This document shows, piece after piece, positions 56,759-64,000 of a stretch of 64,000 bases of DNA. Location of the stretch: assembly GCF_024758505.1 (NCBI RefSeq), contig NZ_CP077970.1:4526001-4590000 (forward strand), written 5' to 3'. The number at the start of each line of letters is the position of its first letter. The first letter of the stretch is position 1. Both the position numbers and the translations under genes were made by a program. The notes beneath the pieces were generated by a model. That model was not told where the DNA came from. It saw nothing but the letters and a program-made list of their open reading frames with translations, and searched no databases. The DNA is from Bradyrhizobium arachidis. Lineage in GTDB: Bacteria; Pseudomonadota; Alphaproteobacteria; Rhizobiales; Xanthobacteraceae.

Positions 56759-59173
56759 GTGGACAGGGCATTTTTTCGATTTTGCGGGTTGGCGATCTGT
56801 TTGACGGCCATCGTCGGGTCGAGCGGTCAGGCACGGGCGCAAGCCTGTACGCAGACCGGCACCAACCAGACCTGCACCAATTCCGTCTTCCTCAACAATG
56901 CCGCGGCGGCCGGCATCAGCGACACCAATACGGTGACGGTCACCAATACGTCGACCGGCGTCATCGGCGTCCTGGGTACGGGCCAGAACGGCATCCAGAC
57001 CCTTGCGGGGGCAGCCAACGTCACGAACGACGGCACCATCGCCGGCTCGACGGGTATTCTCGCGAATACCAACGCCGTCGTCACCAATTCAGGCACCATC
57101 TCGGCGAATGCCAACGCGATCACGGCCCTGACTGGAAAGGCCACCATCGACAATTCGGGGAGCATCTCCAGCGCGAGCACGGCCATCGTGGCGGTGACCG
57201 GAATCAACCTGACCAATTCCGGCACCGTCGTATCAACGGCGGGTGCCGGGTTGTTCGCGACAACGGGGGATGTCGGTGTCACGAACAGCGGCACGATCTC
57301 CTCCAACTCCTTCACCATCTTCAGTAATGGCAATACGACGGTCGCCAACACCGGCACGATTTCCGGTCGCAATGCAGGCATCTTCGCCAACAGCGGAACA
57401 TCGACGCTGAACGTCACCAATTCCGGCCTGATCTCCACCAACAACGGCATCACCATTGGCGGCAACGGCACCACGGTGAATGTCGTCAATTCCGGCACGA
57501 TCCGCGACACCGGGACCGGGACTGCGATCCTCACCTCGAAAAACCTGACACTATCGAATTCCGGCACGATTTCGGGCTTCAACGGGGTCACCGCGACCAA
57601 TCTGACGCTGAACAACACCGGCACGATATCAGGAACGAACGTTGCCGTTATTCAAAACGGCACCGGCAACATCTTCAACGCCGGCACGATCAGCTCGACC
57701 AACTTTGCGCTCTTCACCTCGAATGCGGCTGTTGTAACCAACACCGGCACGATTTCTGCCGGCGCCACTGCCGTGTTTGCGGGCGGGGCGGGCACCTTCG
57801 TCAATTCGGGAACCATCACCGGCGGTCAATTCGCCTTCCGCAGCAATGGCGCCGCGACCAGCCTGACCAACTCCGGAACGATATCGAGCCCGCAATTTGC
57901 GATTTTCCTCTCCGGCACCAACGACGTCCTGACGCTTCTGCCGGGTTCGCGGATCATCGGTGCCATCAATCTCGGGACGGCGGACACCATCAATTTCGCC
58001 GGCGGCAACCACAATCTGACTTTCAATTCGCTGGCCGGCGCGACCGTGACAGGCACGACGCCGTTTGCCGTCTCGGGTAACCAGGCGGCCGCGATCGATG
58101 TGACGCCGTTCGCAGCCCAGGGACGCACGCTCAACGATTTCAGCCGTGAGGCCGCGGGCGCAATTCCGCTGATTCCGGCCGGCACGTCACCTTCAAGTGG
58201 ACCGCTGGCGTTTGCCGCGCCCGATCCATCGTCGCGCGTCAACGACGCCTTCGCTGCAATTCCCGGCGTTGTTGCCGGCGCCAACGACGCCATGGTCTTC
58301 AAGAACCCGACGGTCGTCTATGAGGACGGCAGCGCGGTGTGGGCGCGGGGCTTTGTCGGCCAGCGGATCCAGCAGGCCGACGGTCCGCTGTTCCGGACCG
58401 CGAACCTGTTCTATGGCGGCATGATCGGCGGCGACATCAGGGTGCGGCCCGATCTCAGGCTCGGCGCCTTCGCCGGCGTCGGCCAGACCCGCACCAGCAT
58501 CGACTTCTCCGGTGGCCTCAACAGCGACGTGACCTTCGGCGGCCTCTACGCCCAGTACGACGCCGGCGCGACCTTTTTGCGCGCCGTGCTGCAGGCCGGC
58601 GGCTCGAACAATTTCACGACGCGTACCATCAACAACAACCTCGTCGCCGGCGGTCTGGAGACTGCGACCGCCTCGTTCAACGGCTGGTACATCAATCCGG
58701 AGCTGACCATCGGTCAGCGCGTGGGGCTCGGCAACCTCGCCGGCGCGAGCTACACGCTGACGCCGACCCTTCGCCTGCGTTATCTCTACGGCTCCTATGA
58801 CGGTTACACCGAGAACGGCTCGACCGCGAACCTGACCATGGGTACCCGCTCTGTGAGCACGGTCGAGGAGCGTGGCGAGTTGAAGCTGACGCGCACGGTG
58901 ACTTTCTCGCCGTCGAGCCAGCTGGCGAGCAGCATCTATGGCGGCTTCCTCGGCACCCAGCGCGCCGGCGACAGTGCAATCAATGCTGCGCTGCTCGGCC
59001 AGGCCATTCCGTTCGCGGCCCCCGGGCCGGCCAATGTCTGGGGCGGCTTTGGCGGCCTCGGCCTGGAATGGCGCACCCGCAACGTCACGTTGTTCTCGAC
59101 GGCCGAGTACCTCGCTCTGTCGGACAACAGCGCGCTCGTGAGCGGCCGCGCGGGCTTGCGCGTCGGGTTCTAA
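56759..59173 (+). CDS. Autotransporter with NSGTI-type passenger repeats
   Basis: 804 residues. Signal peptide MDRAFFRFCGLAICLTAIVG...QARA. The passenger is built of repeats of about 20-25 residues with a recurring NSGTIS/NTGTIS core (VTNSGTISANANAIT, VANTGTISGRNAGIF), giving a predicted beta-helix. The C-terminal ~280 residues form the barrel, ending GLRVGF. GTG 56759 fits the signal peptide and has AGGTGGGG upstream. The passenger is unlike those at 28-36 kb, though the barrel domain is of the same kind. Adjacent to the double-barrel gene. Confidence 0.87.
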   Translation: MDRAFFRFCGLAICLTAIVGSSGQARAQACTQTGTNQTCTNSVFLNNAAAAGISDTNTVTVTNTSTGVIGVLGTGQNGIQTLAGAANVTNDGTIAGSTGILANTNAVVTNSGTISANANAITALTGKATIDNSGSISSASTAIVAVTGINLTNSGTVVSTAGAGLFATTGDVGVTNSGTISSNSFTIFSNGNTTVANTGTISGRNAGIFANSGTSTLNVTNSGLISTNNGITIGGNGTTVNVVNSGTIRDTGTGTAILTSKNLTLSNSGTISGFNGVTATNLTLNNTGTISGTNVAVIQNGTGNIFNAGTISSTNFALFTSNAAVVTNTGTISAGATAVFAGGAGTFVNSGTITGGQFAFRSNGAATSLTNSGTISSPQFAIFLSGTNDVLTLLPGSRIIGAINLGTADTINFAGGNHNLTFNSLAGATVTGTTPFAVSGNQAAAIDVTPFAAQGRTLNDFSREAAGAIPLIPAGTSPSSGPLAFAAPDPSSRVNDAFAAIPGVVAGANDAMVFKNPTVVYEDGSAVWARGFVGQRIQQADGPLFRTANLFYGGMIGGDIRVRPDLRLGAFAGVGQTRTSIDFSGGLNSDVTFGGLYAQYDAGATFLRAVLQAGGSNNFTTRTINNNLVAGGLETATASFNGWYINPELTIGQRVGLGNLAGASYTLTPTLRLRYLYGSYDGYTENGSTANLTMGTRSVSTVEERGELKLTRTVTFSPSSQLASSIYGGFLGTQRAGDSAINAALLGQAIPFAAPGPANVWGGFGGLGLEWRTRNVTLFSTAEYLALSDNSALVSGRAGLRVGF

Positions 59174-59174
59174 T

Positions 59175-59858
59175 TCAGCTCAGCGAGCTGCCGCCGCAGA
59201 TCACGAGTTGCTGTCCGGTGATGGCCGCGGCTTCGCCCGAGAGCAGGAACGCCACCGTGGCGGCGACCTCGTCCGGGCGGATGAAGCGCCCGATCGGCGG
59301 CAGTTTTGGCGCGACGCCTGACCGCGTCGGGTCCTTCAGCATCGGCGTTTCGGTGGCGGCGGGCGCCACGACATTGACCGTGATGCCGCGCGGTGCGAGT
59401 TCTATCGCCCAGGACCGCGCCAGCGCCACCAGCGCCGCCTTTGTCGCTGCATATTGTCCGCGGCCGGCTGCGCCCGAGGCGGTGCGGCTGCCGATGAACA
59501 CGATGCGCCCGCCCTCCGGCAGGCGCGGTGCCAGCGCGTCGGCAAGCCGCCCGGCGACATCGACATGCAGCCGCCACATCGCCGCGCCGTCCTCATGGTC
59601 GAGCGCGCCGAGCTGACCGACCTTCAAAAGACCTGCGGCATGCACCAGCGCCGTCGGCGCGATGCCGGCGACGGCGCTCGCGAGCGCAGTGGTGTTGCCG
59701 AGATCGATCGAGAGATGATCGTATGCCGGATGATCGAACGGAGCGGGCCGCCGGCTGATGCCGGTGACGCGCCAGCCCTCGCGCAGCAGGCGTTCGACGA
59801 TCGCAGCGCCGATGCCGGAACTCGCGCCCGTCACCAATGCATGGGGCCGTCCGCCCAT
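59175..59858 (-). CDS. Short-chain dehydrogenase/reductase
   Basis: 227 residues. Rossmann motif TGASSGIG, N-x-x-G-like LVHAAGL, and the Ser-Tyr-Lys centre (SRTASGAAGRGQYAATK, with Tyr-x-x-x-Lys). NAD(P)-dependent oxidation or reduction of an alcohol/keto substrate; specificity unknown. It is the last gene of an operon with a sialidase-like gene 4 bases upstream, and ends 1 base from the convergent autotransporter gene. Confidence 0.88.
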   Translation of the reverse strand: MGGRPHALVTGASSGIGAAIVERLLREGWRVTGISRRPAPFDHPAYDHLSIDLGNTTALASAVAGIAPTALVHAAGLLKVGQLGALDHEDGAAMWRLHVDVAGRLADALAPRLPEGGRIVFIGSRTASGAAGRGQYAATKAALVALARSWAIELAPRGITVNVVAPAATETPMLKDPTRSGVAPKLPPIGRFIRPDEVAATVAFLLSGEAAAITGQQLVICGGSSLS

Positions 59859-59862
59859 CGCC

Positions 59863-61056
59863 TCAGGTCCCGGCGGCGCGCGTGACCCACGGCTCGGTCA
59901 CGCGAACATGCTTGATCGCCCGGCGATGGAAGGTGAAGGCCATATGAAGCGCGCCGTCGGCCGTCTGCTTGACCGAGGGATAGGACAGCTCGCGGTTGGT
60001 CTGGTCACGGGAGTTGTTGGTCATGCAATAGCCGTCGCCGGTCTCGACGTTGCGCCGGGTCCAGCTCTGTCCGCCGTCGGTCGAGACGGCCAGCGTCATC
60101 GGGGCTCGCGGCGCGCCCCAGAATGCGGTGCGCCCGTCCGTCTTGCCACTGTTGCCGGCGATGACGGGCGGCAGCTCGTCCTCGATCTCGTCGTAGAGCG
60201 AAAGGCGGCGGTCGGTCGCGGCTTTCGCGCTGCTGTCGTTGAAGACGAGCGCGAGATGGCCGTTGCCGAGTCGCGTGAACTGGATCGAGGAGTTGTTGTT
60301 CGGCAGGCTGGTTGCGACCGGCGCCGACCAGGTGCGGCCATGATCGCCCGATCGGCTCTGATAGATGTTGTCGGCCCAGCGGCTGCGAAACAGCGCGAGC
60401 AGCGCGCCGTCGTCGAGGCGGTCGATGCACATGTGCACGCAGCCGCGGCTGCCGGGCACCTCGACGTCGCGCCAGGTCTTGCCTTGATCGGAGGAAATCT
60501 TGACTGCGCTGGTGTCCTCATCGCCGTTCCATTTCCGTCCCGGCGTGGAGTGACAATAGAACACCGGCAGCAGCCAGTCGCCATTGTCGAGCACCACGAT
60601 GGGCTGCCGGATGAACGTGCCGCGGCCGTGCTGCTCGGCGAACATCGTCTCGATCGGGCCCCAGCTGCGGCCATTGTCGCGCGACAGGCGTCTGCGCACG
60701 AAGGCGGTGTCCTGGTTTCCCGCAAGCTGCGCCGTCCACATCAGCCACAGCGTGCCGTCGCGGGCAGGGAACAGCACCGGGTTCTGCTCGGAGCGGCGGG
60801 AATCGTCCGACAGTTTTTCGGCCGGCGACCACTCTGTCGAACCGCGGGACAGGCGGGAGAAATAGACCGAGATATCAGACATGCCTTCCTGCGTGCCGCC
60901 GAACCAGACGCAAGCGAGATCGCCATTGGCAAGCGGCATCAGATTGGCCGCGTGGTTCTGCACGCAGGGCGAGGGAATGAAGGCGTCGAACCTATCAGGG
61001 TCGCCAGCGGCCGGCCGCACGACGCCGTCGGCCACGATCTCGATGTCCGCGATCAT
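59863..61056 (-). CDS. Sialidase-like BNR-repeat protein
   Basis: 397 residues. A six-bladed propeller is suggested by four Asp boxes (S-x-D-x-G-x-x-W): SRDNGRSW, SSDQGKTW, SGDHGRTW and STDGGQSW. The N-terminal SPCVQNHAANLMPLANGDLA resembles sialidase-type non-secreted families. No signal peptide is visible, so it is probably cytoplasmic. It overlaps the symporter gene by 4 bases (ATGA-type), indicating co-translation. Substrate unknown; true sialidase activity is not established. Confidence 0.8.
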   Translation of the reverse strand: MIADIEIVADGVVRPAAGDPDRFDAFIPSPCVQNHAANLMPLANGDLACVWFGGTQEGMSDISVYFSRLSRGSTEWSPAEKLSDDSRRSEQNPVLFPARDGTLWLMWTAQLAGNQDTAFVRRRLSRDNGRSWGPIETMFAEQHGRGTFIRQPIVVLDNGDWLLPVFYCHSTPGRKWNGDEDTSAVKISSDQGKTWRDVEVPGSRGCVHMCIDRLDDGALLALFRSRWADNIYQSRSGDHGRTWSAPVATSLPNNNSSIQFTRLGNGHLALVFNDSSAKAATDRRLSLYDEIEDELPPVIAGNSGKTDGRTAFWGAPRAPMTLAVSTDGGQSWTRRNVETGDGYCMTNNSRDQTNRELSYPSVKQTADGALHMAFTFHRRAIKHVRVTEPWVTRAAGT

Positions 61057-62483
61057 GCCGAGGTCCTTTCCGCAAGCGCATTGGCATTTGCGGCCGGGGC
61101 CGTGCTGCCGGTGGGGGCACCGAGCACGAGGCGCTCGATCGCCATCACGACCAGCGGCGTCGCAGCCGCAACATACATGTTGTCGATGCCGAAGGGATTT
61201 CCGAGCAGGTACCAGACCGTCGTCGAGATGGCCGCGCCGATCAGGCCGGCGGTCGCGCCGCGGTTGCTGGCGAACAGCGGCAGGTAGAAGCCCATCATCG
61301 CGACGATGGTGATCGACAGCCGCAGCGCGCGCGTAAAGAACGACAGTTTCAGGATCTCGGGGATGAAGAACACGAACACCAGCGGCACGATGCCGATCAC
61401 GATCGAGAACACGCGGGTCATCTTCAACTCGCGCTCCGGCGTCGGCTTCCAGTAGGGGACATAGAAGTCGCGGACCACGAGCGAGGCGATCGCGAGCGCC
61501 ACGGTGCAGACGCTGACGAAGATCGAGGCGACCAGCGAGGTCGTCACGAAAGCGGAGGCCAGCGGCGGCATCTTCTCCAGAAACACCGGCAGTGCGTAGA
61601 GGCTGTTCATGTCGGGGTAGAGAAATTTCGCCGCGACCCCGATCATGGCGAGCAGGAAGCCGAGCGGCAGACAGAAGGCGGCGGCGTAGAAGGTTGCCTT
61701 GCGCGCGTCATCGGCTGATGGCGTCGAGGAGATCGCCTGCACGATGAACTGCGTCGAGAAGATCGCGCCGACCGTGCCGAACGTCCAGGCGAAGATGGTG
61801 GTGAAACCGATCTTGCCGTCCCAGGTGAAATAGTAGGCGGGCAGTTTTGCCTGGATCGGCGCGATCCCGCCGGTCATCGACATCGCGACCGCGAAGATGA
61901 CGAGAATGCCGACGACCTTGATGGCGCTGTGCAGGATGGTGACCCAGGCCACGCCCTTCAGCCCGCCGAACACGTAGTAGAACGTAGAGACCACGGCGAT
62001 GATGCACATCGCAACCGGCAGGCTGATATGCAGCGAGGTGGCAATCGCCGCCGCGCCGCTGACATAGTTGCCGACATTCACCAGCAGCAGCGCGTAGATC
62101 ATGATCACGGACACGGTGAGCATGGTCGACTTGCCGTATTTCTGTGCGATCGCGGCCGAGATCGTGTATTCGCCGGAATTGTAGAGTTTCTTGACCATCA
62201 ACAGGCCGAACAGCAAAAAGCCGATCGAGGCGCCGAGCACCGCCCAGCCGGCGGCCATGCCAGACTGAAACGCCTCCTGTGCCGTGCCGACGGTCGACTT
62301 GGCACCGACGAATTCGGACATCATCAGCACACCGACGACGACAGCGGGCATGGCGCGCGCGCCGGTCATGAACTGCTCGCTCGTCTTGCTGCGCAGCTTG
62401 AACGTGAGCCAAGACGTGAAGGCAATGTAGGCGGCGATCATCGTGACGATGAGCGTGCTCTCTCCATTGAGGATGGCTTGCAT
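61053..62483 (-). CDS. Sodium:solute symporter (SSS family)
   Basis: 476 residues with about 13 hydrophobic segments. N-terminal EYTISAAIAQKYGKS and the later YYVFGGLKGVAWVTILHSAIKVVGI segment match the SSS transporter core. Na+-coupled uptake of a sugar, amino acid or organic acid. ATG 62483 with AGAGGAAAC upstream. It is the first gene of an operon with the sialidase-like and dehydrogenase genes. Confidence 0.88.
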   Translation of the reverse strand: MQAILNGESTLIVTMIAAYIAFTSWLTFKLRSKTSEQFMTGARAMPAVVVGVLMMSEFVGAKSTVGTAQEAFQSGMAAGWAVLGASIGFLLFGLLMVKKLYNSGEYTISAAIAQKYGKSTMLTVSVIMIYALLLVNVGNYVSGAAAIATSLHISLPVAMCIIAVVSTFYYVFGGLKGVAWVTILHSAIKVVGILVIFAVAMSMTGGIAPIQAKLPAYYFTWDGKIGFTTIFAWTFGTVGAIFSTQFIVQAISSTPSADDARKATFYAAAFCLPLGFLLAMIGVAAKFLYPDMNSLYALPVFLEKMPPLASAFVTTSLVASIFVSVCTVALAIASLVVRDFYVPYWKPTPERELKMTRVFSIVIGIVPLVFVFFIPEILKLSFFTRALRLSITIVAMMGFYLPLFASNRGATAGLIGAAISTTVWYLLGNPFGIDNMYVAAATPLVVMAIERLVLGAPTGSTAPAANANALAERTSA

Positions 62484-63003
62484 CGATGGTGTTTCCTCTG
62501 GTGACGGGGCCGCGGTGTTATCAAGCCCGCTAGGCCCGCTGTTTCGTCCGATATCGTTTGATCGGAATGCGAACAAATGTTGTTAAAGTTATTTAACCTG
62601 TCCGGACGCCGCCCGTCAAGCGAGCGCCACTGGGGTGCGCGCCTCATCAGTCGCTCACTGCAGGGGCGCTCCCTCTGGTCAGGGGCGTGAATCACTGTTC
62701 GGCAGTTGTGCTCAAGATGCCCGGCTAAGGAGCGCTTTGGTCGCGATGCACCCGAATGCGGACTCGTTGTGCTTGACTTGAGAGCTTCGGCTCTTCACCC
62801 GTTGCGGACATTCGCCCGCGCCTGGTGGACCGTTCCCGTTGCTGTTTGGGCCCGATACGATAGTCATAGACTTGGAGAATTCGGTGAGACGAAGCAATTT
62901 CATGACGGGCCTGGGATTTGCAGAAGCGTTGCCTGCGATTTCTCGCGACCGGCAGGGGACGCCGGTCATTGGCTTCCTCAGTCCGCGCTCTTGGAGCCGT
63001 ACA
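62484..63003. other. Intergenic region with a possible gene remnant
   Basis: The left part should hold the promoter of the symporter operon (leftward). At 62884-62999 the plus strand reads a GTG start and RRSNFMTGLGFAEALPAISR then TPVIGFLSPRS, resembling the N-terminus of an ABC-type substrate-binding protein with its VIGFLS strand. It is in frame with the next gene but ends in its upstream region, so it looks like a truncated gene end. No other feature is seen. Confidence 0.4.
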
Positions 63004-63789
63004 ATGCCGCAGCGCGCACCGCGTCTTCTCACCTCGACCTGTCAGCTCGTCGCTCCTCTCGGCTTCCTGCTCCTCGCACTGACTTATACGGAGGCGCATG
63101 CACAGACACGCGGCGGATCGGACTCGTCACCGCCCCTTTTCGACCTGCTCTACCTCGTTGTCGTCGAGCCGCTCTTCCCGCTGTTGGCCGGCGCCGTCCT
63201 GTTCATGTGGACCCGTTCCCACTTGATCGCGGCAGGCCTTTCCGCCCTCGGCTTCGGCGCGTGGGGAGCCATGTACTACTCTCGCTTGTCAGTCGATGGC
63301 CCTTTGTCGGGCGCGCTCTACGGATTGGGTTTCGACGGCGTCACCAGCGGGTTATTGGCGTTGGCCGGCAGCGGCTACGTGCACCTGATCGGAGCGGAGG
63401 CGCGACGCCTAGGTAAGGAGCGAACGGCAATCGTGCACGCCGGCGGCATCGCCTTCGCGGCGACAGCCTTTGTTCTGCTCCTCGTGACGCATGGCTCGGA
63501 CAAGGTCGGGATCGGGCTCTATCTCGTCATGCTCGCGTGGTCGTTCGGGGCCGCGTTTGCGACCGGCAGCTTCGGCGGTGTCGTCGCCACGATGGCGTTC
63601 GCGCTGGTCGCCATGGTGCATGGCATCTGGGGCGCCGCAATCGCCAGCGGCGTCCGCGATGCCGGCCAGGCCTATATCGCGATCTTCTACGTGCCGCCGT
63701 TGCTGGTGCCTGTTCTCGCGACCGCCGCCTTTGGCAGGTGGCTCGGCGGCGCCCTCCGAGCGCGCAAAAGCAATGAGCGACCAGGATAG
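63004..63789 (+). CDS. Polytopic membrane protein of unknown function
   Basis: 261 residues. A signal-like first segment (LVAPLGFLLLALTYTEAHAQ) is followed by about six hydrophobic helices. ATG 63004 has TTGGAG about 9 bases upstream; the frame is open to 62839 but this includes the probable remnant of another gene. No family signature recognised. The 159 bases to the next gene show no clear feature. Confidence 0.6.
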   Translation: MPQRAPRLLTSTCQLVAPLGFLLLALTYTEAHAQTRGGSDSSPPLFDLLYLVVVEPLFPLLAGAVLFMWTRSHLIAAGLSALGFGAWGAMYYSRLSVDGPLSGALYGLGFDGVTSGLLALAGSGYVHLIGAEARRLGKERTAIVHAGGIAFAATAFVLLLVTHGSDKVGIGLYLVMLAWSFGAAFATGSFGGVVATMAFALVAMVHGIWGAAIASGVRDAGQAYIAIFYVPPLLVPVLATAAFGRWLGGALRARKSNERPG

Positions 63790-63948
63790 GCGGGCCGCGG
63801 ATCGGCTGTTGGCCGGAATGCGATGAGCGCGTTGTCCGCGTCCGGCGTTAACCATCGCTTAGGGTTCCGGTCTGAGCGAAAGTCACTTCGAAGTTTCTTA
63901 AATTTTGCTGCTTACCTCTTCCGGGCATGGCGATCCGGGGAAAGAGAT

Positions 63949-64000
63949 ATGGGTAAGCGAGCCAAACGCGGAAAGGCGGAAACGCTCGCGATACCAATGG
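63949..64000 (+). CDS. Start of a gene running off the window
   Basis: ATG 63949 after GGGGAAAGAG opens a frame reading MGKRAKRGKAETLAIPM to the window edge. The N-terminus is very basic. Too short to identify. Confidence 0.45.
   Translation, partial: MGKRAKRGKAETLAIPM

Overview
The window is GC-rich alphaproteobacterial chromosome. The gene order, protein flavour and several interspersed palindromes all point to Bradyrhizobium or a very close relative; this is recognition from memory, not a database result. Most of it is conserved core chromosome, interrupted by accessory islands rich in surface proteins and repeats.

Layout. 0-9 kb: lptF (cut by the window start), pepA, holC, a lipoprotein, a DXD glycosyltransferase, an ABC-F ATPase, two small genes, ndk and a TerC-family membrane protein. 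9.4-11.4 kb: a GH13 branching-enzyme-like gene broken by two frameshifts. 11.5-18.6 kb: a minus-strand group (CDP-alcohol phosphatidyltransferase, hda-like, ppk, ppx) divergent from purM-purN. 18.8-23.1 kb: an outer-membrane barrel gene, then a LysR regulator divergent from an operon of two overlapping GNAT-like genes, an isochorismatase-fold protein that lacks two of its three usual catalytic residues, and a 59-residue protein. 23.3-26.1 kb: a class III aminotransferase and RNase D.

26.6-39.5 kb is the most unusual block. It holds a tandem double-barrel porin-like gene, two large autotransporters, three AraC-family regulators, and a decayed autotransporter/AraC scar. A leader-like sequence of about 60-120 bases recurs four times: upstream of the porin gene, upstream of both autotransporters, and once next to the scar. 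I read this as a repeatedly duplicated 'AraC - leader - surface protein' module. 39.7-46.1 kb carries a sterol-desaturase-family protein, a Ugp-like ABC importer without an ATPase but with a phosphodiesterase gene and a possible Pho box, and a REP-associated tyrosine transposase bracketed by REP palindromes.

46.1-54.8 kb returns to core genes: selO, aspS, a large membrane-anchored protein of unknown function, maeB and a DoxX-like protein. 55.1-59.2 kb is a second surface locus (another double-barrel protein and a third autotransporter with a different passenger). 59.2-62.5 kb is a tightly packed minus-strand operon of a sodium:solute symporter, a sialidase-like BNR-repeat protein and a short-chain dehydrogenase. 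The window ends with a membrane protein and the first 52 bases of another gene.

No rRNA, tRNA, CRISPR array or intact insertion sequence was recognised by eye. Start codons were chosen from ribosome binding sites, signal peptides and family lengths; where this is uncertain the entry says so.
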